Source: Streptomyces malaysiensis subsp. samsunensis (GTDB taxonomy: Bacteria; Actinomycetota; Actinomycetes; Streptomycetales; Streptomycetaceae). Taken from it: a DNA stretch of 64,000 bases. The translations under genes were made by a program, and so were the position numbers. Shown here piece by piece: positions 15,905 through 22,495 of the stretch. Numbering within the stretch: position 1 is the first letter of the stretch; each line of letters starts with the position of its first letter. The DNA lies in NCBI RefSeq assembly GCF_024519315.1, contig NZ_JANIIC010000048.1, positions 1 to 64,000 on the forward strand. Direction: 5' to 3'. The notes under the pieces are model-generated. The model was not told where the DNA came from and did no database searches. It worked only from the letters and a program-made list of their open reading frames with translations.

Positions 15905-16576
15905 ATGATCAGCCTTGTCGACATCGAACAGGCCGTGCAGCAGACCGCGGCATACCACCACCCCCACTTCCGGGGTGCTGAGAAGAACCAGTACAACACT
16001 GTTCGCTTGAGCTTCCGGGAGTTCACCGGTGAGGAGGACGAGCCCCGCTGGCCCGCCGCCTCCTGGCGGGACGAGACGCTCTCCCGCGCCGCGAAGGAAC
16101 TGCTGGAGGAGGAATACAGCATGGCTCGCGCCCTGTGGCGGGACGCCCGCTACGTGCGCGACCTGAAGAGGGCCGCCGTCGGTGCCGACGCCGTGTGGGC
16201 CGCAGCCGGACAGGCACGCCGGGAGATGGACGAGGCGTTCGCTGCGCTGGACCGCACCGAGAGCGGTCACTGGTACGCGGCCGTCTCCACGCTCATCACC
16301 AGGCAGAACAACGCCATGGATGCCGCGAAGGCGTGGGACGAGCAGGGCCGGAGGATCGCCGGAGTCCACCACGACTACGTGTCCACCGAGCTCTCCCCCG
16401 CCCAGGCCTACGAAAGGGCCGGCGTGGACAGCTCTGGCTGGCTGATCGGCGACTACTACGACTACGAGCGTCGCTCCACTCCCCTCATCCGGAAGCTGAC
16501 CGAGGCGGTCGATCGACAGCGCGTCCACGTGCGCACGGTCGCCTTCCTCACCGGGAGCCACGCCCAGGACGGTTGA
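15905..16576 (+). CDS. YHHPHF-family hypothetical protein, 223 aa
   Basis: Unrecognised family, paralogous to the gene at 16897. Both share YHHPHF-x-x-AE near the start, a long helical middle and a C-terminal block (here GWLIGDYYDYERRSTPLIRK; there WSIDLVWEYETSYGHSTPLV). Charged helices suggest a coiled-coil structural protein; no membrane segment. ATG 15905 has AGGAGG six bases before it. Confidence 0.65.
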   Translation: MISLVDIEQAVQQTAAYHHPHFRGAEKNQYNTVRLSFREFTGEEDEPRWPAASWRDETLSRAAKELLEEEYSMARALWRDARYVRDLKRAAVGADAVWAAAGQARREMDEAFAALDRTESGHWYAAVSTLITRQNNAMDAAKAWDEQGRRIAGVHHDYVSTELSPAQAYERAGVDSSGWLIGDYYDYERRSTPLIRKLTEAVDRQRVHVRTVAFLTGSHAQDG

Positions 16577-16614
16577 TCCGCCCGCACCTGATCAACGACT
16601 CAACGGGAGTTCTC

Positions 16615-16689
16615 ATGCGTCTCTTCTACGCCTTCGCGATCTTCGCCGGTTTCGCCTCACTGATTTTCGCGATCACCCACAACCTCTGA
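16615..16689 (+). CDS. Small membrane peptide, 24 aa
   Basis: ATG 16615 with GGGAG five bases upstream; TGA ends at 16689. The product MRLFYAFAIFAGFASLIF plus a short tail is one hydrophobic helix. It sits between the two YHHPHF paralogues, 38 bp after the first. A real small membrane protein is likely from the ribosome site and composition, but there is no homology to cite. Confidence 0.5.
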   Translation: MRLFYAFAIFAGFASLIFAITHNL

Positions 16690-16896
16690 TCGGCACTGCG
16701 CCGCCTGTCAGCTGCCTCCTCTGCCCGTCCCGGCCCGTGCGGCTGGTACCGGCAGAGGCGCGGGGAGTCAGACAGCCCGCACCAGTTACCTGCTGGCCCG
16801 ATTCCACGGCCGGCCGCCCGCACGGGTGGCCGGCCTTTTGCACGCCCCGGCCCCGTAGAGCCCCAGGGCCGGACCCCTTCAACACAGGAGGACCGG

Positions 16897-17685
16897 ATGC
16901 CTCGCACCCTCGCTTTGAAGCACCCCCTGGACGACAACGGCCTCGGCGGCTTCCCCCACCCGAAGACGCCGGCCGAGCCGACAGCCCCCGTTTCGGCCGT
17001 GCCCGTCGCCGACATGAGCCGGTACCACCACCCGCACTTCCAGCGCGCCGAGCCCGGCCAGTTCGAGGGATGGACCACCTACTGGTTCGCCCCCTTCACC
17101 GGCCGCGAGCCCAAGCCGGAAGCGCCCTCGGCCGTCTACGACGACAAGACGACGACCTACGAGCAGCGCAAGCAGCTCAGTTACCAATACCAGGCCGCGC
17201 GGACCGTATGGTCCCAGGCCCGGATGCGACTGCTGGCCGGTCCGCTGCTCCGCGAGGCCGCGCCTGTGTGGGAGGAGTGGCAGGCTGCCCTGACGGAGCT
17301 GCGCCGGGTGTTCAAGGGCTTTTGGGAGACCGAGGACGGCAGGTGGCGTATGCAACTGCTGCGGCTGACCGATGCCGAGCAGGTCGCCAAGAAGGCGGCC
17401 GTCGCGTGGGACCAGGTCGCCGAGAAGCTCGCGAAGCTGGCCGACGAGCAGATCCACATCGCCGGGGAGCGCGACGAGTTGCGGCTGACCACGGTCGCTG
17501 AGGAACTCGGCCTGGACGCTTCGGCGTGGTCCATCGACCTCGTTTGGGAGTACGAGACGTCCTACGGGCACAGCACCCCGCTGGTCGAGGCCCTCACCCG
17601 CGAGATCAACGAACAGCGGGAGCGGCTGCGTGAGGTCGCGCAGCTGGCTGGCGACGTGGACCTGGCCCACCACTCTCCCGCCTGA
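16897..17685 (+). CDS. YHHPHF-family hypothetical protein, 262 aa
   Basis: Second member of the YHHPHF pair. SRYHHPHFQRAEPGQ lies at about 41-55, followed by WTTYWFAPFTGRE. The remainder is helical and charged (KKAAVAWDQVAEKLAKLADE). ATG 16897 has AGGAGG seven bases upstream. Codons 32-33 are GTT TCG, giving an isolated TTTCGG, the motif arrayed downstream at 17.9-18.2 kb. A GGCCGGCC inverted repeat lies near 16810-16837. Function unknown. Confidence 0.65.
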   Translation: MPRTLALKHPLDDNGLGGFPHPKTPAEPTAPVSAVPVADMSRYHHPHFQRAEPGQFEGWTTYWFAPFTGREPKPEAPSAVYDDKTTTYEQRKQLSYQYQAARTVWSQARMRLLAGPLLREAAPVWEEWQAALTELRRVFKGFWETEDGRWRMQLLRLTDAEQVAKKAAVAWDQVAEKLAKLADEQIHIAGERDELRLTTVAEELGLDASAWSIDLVWEYETSYGHSTPLVEALTREINEQRERLREVAQLAGDVDLAHHSPA

Positions 17686-17934
17686 ACCCGCCACGGGCGG
17701 CCGCCCGCCGAGAGCTGACCGAGCGCGTCCGCGCGATCCCCTCGGCACACCGCCTGGCTGAGTCCCGGTGGCTCGAGCCGGGCGGTGACTCGGCAGTGCG
17801 ATTTCGCTCCCGGCCGGTGGGAACCGCGGTCCGTTTCGCTCGCACCTCCAGCACTCCCCCGGGCCAGCCGTCCGCACCACGGGCAGCTGGCCCTTCTGCA
17901 CAGCCCGCTCCGGGACGGCAACGGCCCCCACGGA

Positions 17935-18166
17935 GCCCGTTTCGGCTCCACCGACCGCCATTTCGGCAGCAGCCGCCAGCGTTTCGGGAGCGGCCCCCAC
18001 CGTTTCGCCCCCACCCTGAACCACCCATTCCGGAGGCCCTCGTGGCAATCACCGACGTGCCGCAGAACGCGGCCACCGACACCCTCATTTCGCCCCCACC
18101 TACCCCCGTTTCGGGCACGCCCGACTTCGCTTCGGGCGCACCGGATTTCGTTTCGGAGATAGAGAA
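17935..18166. repeat. Two sets of 21-bp-spaced TTTCG elements
   Basis: TTTCG begins at 17940, 17961, 17982 and 18003 (exactly 21 bp apart), and again at 18088, 18109, [18130 as CTTCG] and 18151 on the same spacing. The base before is G or A and the base after is usually G or C. The first set is upstream of GTG 18042 in DNA without coding bias. The second lies inside the gene in a different reading phase and uses rare ATT, GTT and GCT codons. Other TTTCG copies are at 17802, 17834 and 18146. The gap 17686-18041 holds no accepted gene. Confidence 0.7.
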
Positions 18167-19805
18167 GCGGAACACGATCAAGGAGGGCGACGCCCCGGGC
18201 AGGGGCCGACTGACCCGCTCGCAGAAGGTGACCGCCGCGCTGATCATTGTGGCCGCGCTCACCCTCGCGGGGATCGGCCTGTACTTGTCGTTCGAGCACG
18301 TTGCCTCGTTCGCATACGAGGAGCTCAACTTCGGCTCACTCCGCAAGGGCCAGCTGTTCGCGGTCGGCGTCGACACCGGGATCATGGTGATGATCGCGGT
18401 CGACTTGCTGATGGCCTGGCTCAAGCGGGCCATCAGCTGGATCCGCTACCCGGTATGGCTGTTGACGGGCGCGACAGTCGTCCTCAACGCCGCATCCGGC
18501 GCCCCGCGTGACCGGGCCTGGGAGCTGCTGGACTACGTTGCCGCATTCGCACATGCCGTGGTCCCGGTCCTGTTCATCATGGTCGTGGAGCTGGGGCGTA
18601 CGTCTATCGATCGCGTCGTCCGTCCCGACGACCAGGAGGAGCGCGACTCCATCCCGTGGGACCGGTGGCTGCTCGCGCCAGTTCCGACGTGGCGGATTTA
18701 CCGTCGGATGCGGCTGTGGGGGATCACCTCCTACCCGGAGATGATCCGCCGTGACCAGGACCTTCTCGCCTACAAGCTGTGGCTCAAGCGTAAGCACAAG
18801 GGCAACATGGCCGAGGCCACCGAGGACGAGATGCTGCCGATGACGATGGCGCCCTACGGCTACACCGTCTCGCAGGCTCTGGCGATGCCCGATGAGCAGG
18901 ACAAAGCCGCAGAGAAGCGCCAGGAGGAGGCCGCCCAACGGCAACTGGATGCCAGCACCCGGCGCAAGGTTGCCCAGTTCAAGTCCCAGGAGGAGGAACT
19001 GCGGGCCGAGGGCAAGTTCGAAGCCGCGCAGGCCGAGGTGGAGGGCGAGAAGGGCCAGGCCCGCGCCCAGGCCCGCGCCAAGATGAGCGCCGCCGAGCGG
19101 GCTGCTGAGCTGGAGGAGAAGGAGCTGGAGACGGCCCTCGTCGCCGAGGCCCGTGCCCGCACCGCTGAGGCCGAGCGCAAGGAGGCGGCCGAACGCAAGG
19201 CGAAGGCGGACGACGACCTGGAGGCCGCCCGGCTGGAGGAGCAAGCGGCCAAGAAGCGGAGGGAGATCGAGGAGGCCGACCGGGTCGCCGCGGCGGAGGC
19301 TCAGGCGATCGAGACGGAGAAGATCGCCAAAGCCCGTGAAGCTGCTGCCGAAGCGAAGCGCGACGCCGCCGAAAAGGAACAGGCTGCTGCCGAAGCGAAG
19401 CGCGACGCCGCCGAAGCCGAGCGGGAGAGGACCGAAGAGGAGGCGCGTCAGAAGGCGGCCTTCGCCGACATCAAGCGGGCGGAGCAGGCTGCCGCCGAAG
19501 CCGAGCAGCGCGCCGCCGAAACGCGGCTGGCCACTGCCGAAATCGAGCAGCGCGCGGTCGAAATCGAGGACGCCGCGAAGCTGACCCCGCGCGAGCGGTC
19601 GGTCCGCAAGGTTGCGCGCATGGCGTTCGCGGCCGGCCTGGTGACCGTCGGCCTGGACCTTGATGGGATCCACCGTGAGATGTGCCGGGTGATCTCGATC
19701 GCTGACATTCAGCGTGAGTTCGAGGTGTCGTCCACGGACACCGCCTCGAAGTACCGCCAGGAGGCTGTCGTGCTGATCGCCAACGGCTACCGCCCGGAGC
19801 AGTGA
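18042..19805 (+). CDS. DUF2637 (SpdB-like) membrane protein with long coiled coil and C-terminal HTH
   Basis: 587 residues. Four membrane segments near 64-83, 106-127, 136-153 and 166-184 form a DUF2637 domain, found in plasmid and ICE spread or transfer proteins of actinomycetes. A charged coiled coil (about 286-513) follows, with Ala/Glu/Lys heptads and a 42-bp tandem repeat (units at 19341 and 19383). The C-terminal 70 residues include ISIADIQREFEVSSTDTASK, a helix-turn-helix-like end. GTG 18042 has GGAGG five bases upstream. I infer a membrane anchor that touches DNA through its tail. A second DUF2637 protein is at 56969. Confidence 0.75.
   Translation: MAITDVPQNAATDTLISPPPTPVSGTPDFASGAPDFVSEIEKRNTIKEGDAPGRGRLTRSQKVTAALIIVAALTLAGIGLYLSFEHVASFAYEELNFGSLRKGQLFAVGVDTGIMVMIAVDLLMAWLKRAISWIRYPVWLLTGATVVLNAASGAPRDRAWELLDYVAAFAHAVVPVLFIMVVELGRTSIDRVVRPDDQEERDSIPWDRWLLAPVPTWRIYRRMRLWGITSYPEMIRRDQDLLAYKLWLKRKHKGNMAEATEDEMLPMTMAPYGYTVSQALAMPDEQDKAAEKRQEEAAQRQLDASTRRKVAQFKSQEEELRAEGKFEAAQAEVEGEKGQARAQARAKMSAAERAAELEEKELETALVAEARARTAEAERKEAAERKAKADDDLEAARLEEQAAKKRREIEEADRVAAAEAQAIETEKIAKAREAAAEAKRDAAEKEQAAAEAKRDAAEAERERTEEEARQKAAFADIKRAEQAAAEAEQRAAETRLATAEIEQRAVEIEDAAKLTPRERSVRKVARMAFAAGLVTVGLDLDGIHREMCRVISIADIQREFEVSSTDTASKYRQEAVVLIANGYRPEQ
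19349..19563 (+). repeat. CCGAA lattice at 21-bp spacing inside the coiled-coil region
   Basis: CGAA starts at 19349, 19370, 19391, 19412, 19433, 19496, 19517, 19538 and 19559, all on one 21-bp lattice with two empty positions (19454, 19475). The register follows the coiled-coil heptad, but all nine lattice glutamates are GAA while glutamates off the lattice here are mostly GAG. The motif is the reverse complement of the TTTCG elements at 17.9-18.2 kb. Confidence 0.6.
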
Positions 19806-19843
19806 CCTGCATTGAACGAGCTGTTTCGACGGTTCCACCGGCC

Positions 19844-19868
19844 CCCGAGACGAAGTCAGCGTCTCGGG
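19844..19868 (+). terminator. Hairpin terminator
   Basis: CCCGAGAC (19844-19851) with GTCTCGGG (19861-19868), 9-nt loop, 38 bp after the DUF2637 gene. The rest of 19806-20048 holds no accepted gene. Confidence 0.65.
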
Positions 19869-20048
19869 AGCGCGGTGAAGGCGCCGAAGCGCCGGGTCCC
19901 ACCCTCTCACCCAACCTGCCCGTCAGGAAGGTGACCCGGGAGGTGACCAGCACAAACAGCGGCCGGGTGATCAGGCATCGCACTCTGCGAGCCGCCCGGC
20001 CGTTTTGGCCCCGCCTGACCCAGCGATCGAACGGAGGAACACGGAAAC

Positions 20049-20420
20049 GTGGGCGGAACCGCGTACTGGACAAAGCAGATAAGACGGGCGGGTGAGCGGT
20101 CGCCCAAGGAGGGCGCGACCCGGCGGATAGACCGGCTGCGCGGACTGCTGAAGGACACCGATCCGGCAGTCGCCGACCGCGTTTGGAAGGAGGTCGCCGA
20201 CACCCTCCAGCGGATCATCGACCGCTACTCGAAACGCGGTTCCGCGTACTGGATCAACGAGATCAAACAGGCCGACAAACGGTCGTCCAAGGAGGGCGCG
20301 ACCAAGCGGCTGGACCGGCTGCGCGGCGTGCTGCAGAGGGTCGATCCGGTGGTCGCCAACCGCGCCTGGCGCGAGGTGAGCGACGCCCTCCAGCAGATCA
20401 CTGTTCGTCACACACGGTGA
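20049..20420 (+). CDS. Protein made of two tandem ~57-aa repeats
   Basis: 123 residues built from two copies of one unit: GTAYWTKQIRRAGERSPKEG ... DRVWKEVADTLQRI and GSAYWINEIKQADKRSSKEG ... NRAWREVSDALQQI. Each unit is helical and basic with a conserved DRLRG centre. Nucleic-acid or partner binding through paired modules is plausible, but I recognise no family. GTG 20049 lies 11 bases after GGAGG. The duplication is also visible in the DNA (CCGCGTACTGG in both). Confidence 0.65.
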   Translation: MGGTAYWTKQIRRAGERSPKEGATRRIDRLRGLLKDTDPAVADRVWKEVADTLQRIIDRYSKRGSAYWINEIKQADKRSSKEGATKRLDRLRGVLQRVDPVVANRAWREVSDALQQITVRHTR

Positions 20421-20537
20421 TCGTTCACCCATTCATTCACCCGGGGGAGAGATGAACTCGACCCGCCCCTACACGCGTACGTACGCGCACGAGGGCAGGT
20501 GTTCACTCCCCCGGTCGCAGACTGTGAGGGGAAAGCG

Positions 20538-22016
20538 ATGGAATTGCTGCTTCTCGCGTGCGTATGGCTCGTGTACACAGCGGGCGCGCAGGGCGAGCAG
20601 GCAAAGGTCGGGCTGTCCCCGGCGCAGCGGGACATCCTCAAGGAGCGGACGCGGCACGAGAAGGCCGTGCAGAAGATCGCCGACAAGCACGGGGTCTCCG
20701 CGCCGGCCGACCGTAAGCCGGACAAGGAGTCACCGGCCCCGGAGCTCGATCCGGGGAAGGAGCCCACGGCCCCGGAGCTTGATCCGGTGCTCTCGCTGCC
20801 GGAGTCGTTCCGCTCGGGCTACCGCCGGCACACCCGCATCGAGCGTCTGGCGACCCCGATGGGCCGCCGCGTCGGGGGGTGGGCCGCGCAGGGCGTGGCC
20901 TGGGGCCAGGACACCGGCCGGGGCGTCCTGCGGGAATACCGCAAGCGCCGCCGAGCCGCTGGCCATGATGACCCGGCGCCGGTGCTCGAGCCCGTGCCCC
21001 TGCCGCCGGACGCACCGCCCGTCCCCTCCGGCCCGCCGCCGGCCGCGGGAACCGACAGCGGCGACGGTAAGAAGGGCGTCTCACTGGAGAGGCCCAAGAA
21101 GAGGGCCGAGGCCACCGAGCCGGAAGGCTCCGAGAAGCCCCCCGAGGGGGCCGCAGAGCCTCCCGCAGGCGCCGATGACTCCCCGGGGACACCGGGGGCC
21201 TCAACAGGCCCTGAAACGCCGCCAGATGGGGCCGGAGAAGCTCCGGTGAAGGAGCCCACGGCTCCCGCCCCGGATGCCTCGCCAGGTCCCGAGAAGGCTG
21301 CGACCGGGCCCGAAACCAAGGACGCGGCGGCCGAACCCGAGTCCGCCGCCGAAACCAAGGACACCGCGGAGCCGAAAAGCTCCGAGGAGCCCTCCGGCGC
21401 TGCCGAAACGGAACCCGCCCCGGCCCCGGCCGAGCCGGAAGCCACCCCGGCAGCGCCCGAAAACTCGGCAGCCAGGCCCGAAAGCCCGGCCGCCGAACCC
21501 GAAAACCCGGCGGCCGCGCCCGAAGGCACCACGCCGGGACCGACCCGAGACAGTGAACCGGCTGCCGCCGGTGAAGGAGTTGGGCGTATGGCAGCAGAGG
21601 TCACGTACGAGTCCGTCGCGGAGGAAAGCGACGAGCTCTCCCTCATGTGCAAGGAGGACTCGCAGAGCTGCGACCGGATCAAGAACCGCGCCGACCGCGA
21701 GGTCGGGCGCGGCGACACCCTGCTCGCGGAGATGGAGGCGACCGGCTTCGGCCAGTCCCTCCAGGCCTGGGTCACCCGCTGCCGGGAGGACTACCAGGGG
21801 ATGGGCGCCCATCTCGACGAGCTGAAGAAGAACACGATCGCCCAGGACGAGGCCGTGGTCAGGGCCAAGGGCCACCTGACCGCAGGCCAGGGCGTCTACT
21901 ACGACATCGCCCTGGACATGGAGAAGGTCGCCGAACGCGAGGCATACATCAGCGACGCGGTCGACTCCGAGGACACCTCCGCACACACCGAGATCTACGA
22001 GACAAGGGGAGCCTGA
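20538..22016 (+). CDS. Membrane-anchored Pro/Glu/Ala-rich protein, 492 aa
   Basis: The N-terminal helix MELLLLACVWLVYTAGAQG could anchor it in the membrane. Residues about 150-355 are a long Pro/Glu/Ala/Lys low-complexity linker with heptapeptide repeats (PENSAAR, PESPAAE, PENPAAA). The C-terminal 140 residues form a charged helical domain (QSLQAWVTRCREDYQGMG, ELKKNTIAQDEAVV). ATG 20538 has GAGGGG six bases upstream. The next gene starts 3 bp after its stop, and TraB lies 0.5 kb downstream, so it may belong to the transfer apparatus. Function inferred from position. Confidence 0.6.
   Translation: MELLLLACVWLVYTAGAQGEQAKVGLSPAQRDILKERTRHEKAVQKIADKHGVSAPADRKPDKESPAPELDPGKEPTAPELDPVLSLPESFRSGYRRHTRIERLATPMGRRVGGWAAQGVAWGQDTGRGVLREYRKRRRAAGHDDPAPVLEPVPLPPDAPPVPSGPPPAAGTDSGDGKKGVSLERPKKRAEATEPEGSEKPPEGAAEPPAGADDSPGTPGASTGPETPPDGAGEAPVKEPTAPAPDASPGPEKAATGPETKDAAAEPESAAETKDTAEPKSSEEPSGAAETEPAPAPAEPEATPAAPENSAARPESPAAEPENPAAAPEGTTPGPTRDSEPAAAGEGVGRMAAEVTYESVAEESDELSLMCKEDSQSCDRIKNRADREVGRGDTLLAEMEATGFGQSLQAWVTRCREDYQGMGAHLDELKKNTIAQDEAVVRAKGHLTAGQGVYYDIALDMEKVAEREAYISDAVDSEDTSAHTEIYETRGA
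21311..21525 (+). repeat. CCGAAA cluster, partly on a 21-bp lattice
   Basis: CGAA starts at 21311, 21332, 21350, 21373, 21404, 21458, 21479, 21500 and 21521. The pairs 21311/21332 and the run 21458-21521 are exactly 21 bp apart. The run encodes PENSAAR-type heptapeptides, so protein repetition contributes. The motif and orientation match the 19.3-19.6 kb lattice. Confidence 0.5.
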
Positions 22017-22018
22017 CC

Positions 22019-22411
22019 ATGAGCGTAGGCAAGGCTGTTGGCTCGTTCGTCACCGTCGCCGCCATCCTCGCCAGGGCGACGGCCTACGGAGTCCGGGCCG
22101 CCCTCACCAAGCGGGCCGTCGAGCGGCTGGAGAAGCGCTACCACGACCGCGCCGACTCGGCCCGGTACCTGTCCGAGGCGATGGGCAAGCTGAAGGTCGA
22201 CGAGCCGACCACGACCGCCTACATGGAGGTCTCCACCCTGTCCGAAGCCATGGCGGCCAACGTCGCCGGCATCGTCGGCCGCGCCGACTCTCTGCAGGCC
22301 AACGCCCAGGGCCTGTCGGAGGCGACCGAGGCCGAGCATGGCCGGATGAGGGACGCCAACCGCACCCACACCGTGCAGATGGCCCAGGCGAAGTTCATCC
22401 AGCCCCGCTAG
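22019..22411 (+). CDS. Hypothetical helical protein, 130 aa
   Basis: Begins 3 bp after the preceding stop with GGGAG upstream. The N-terminal segment VGSFVTVAAILARATAYGV may be a membrane helix. The rest is charged helices (KRAVERLEKRYHDRADSARY, SLQANAQGLSEATEAEHGRM) resembling a coiled-coil adaptor. It is co-directional with TraB and separated from it by a strong terminator, so it likely ends the preceding operon. No family recognised. Confidence 0.6.
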   Translation: MSVGKAVGSFVTVAAILARATAYGVRAALTKRAVERLEKRYHDRADSARYLSEAMGKLKVDEPTTTAYMEVSTLSEAMAANVAGIVGRADSLQANAQGLSEATEAEHGRMRDANRTHTVQMAQAKFIQPR

Positions 22412-22432
22412 ACACCCACACCACCCCCACCT

Positions 22433-22469
22433 CGAAGGGCGGGACCGCAATCCGCGGTCCCGCCCTTCG
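22433..22469 (+). terminator. Strong perfect hairpin
   Basis: A 16-bp perfect stem (CGAAGGGCGGGACCGC, 22433-22448, with 22454-22469) and a 5-nt loop between the 130-aa gene and traB. Confidence 0.85.
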
Positions 22470-22495
22470 TCTTCGCTGAAAACGGAGAAGACCGG

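Noticed and set aside
17796..18041. Upstream extension of the DUF2637 gene
   Set aside because: The frame is open, but third-position GC is low for this genome and a GGAGG-led GTG lies at 18042; the repeated PPFRxxP peptides come from the 21-bp DNA array.
22412..22495. clt-like TraB recognition octamers next to traB
   Set aside because: I looked for repeated GACCCGGA-type octamers beside traB and saw only the terminator hairpin; the real transfer locus may be one of the motif arrays.
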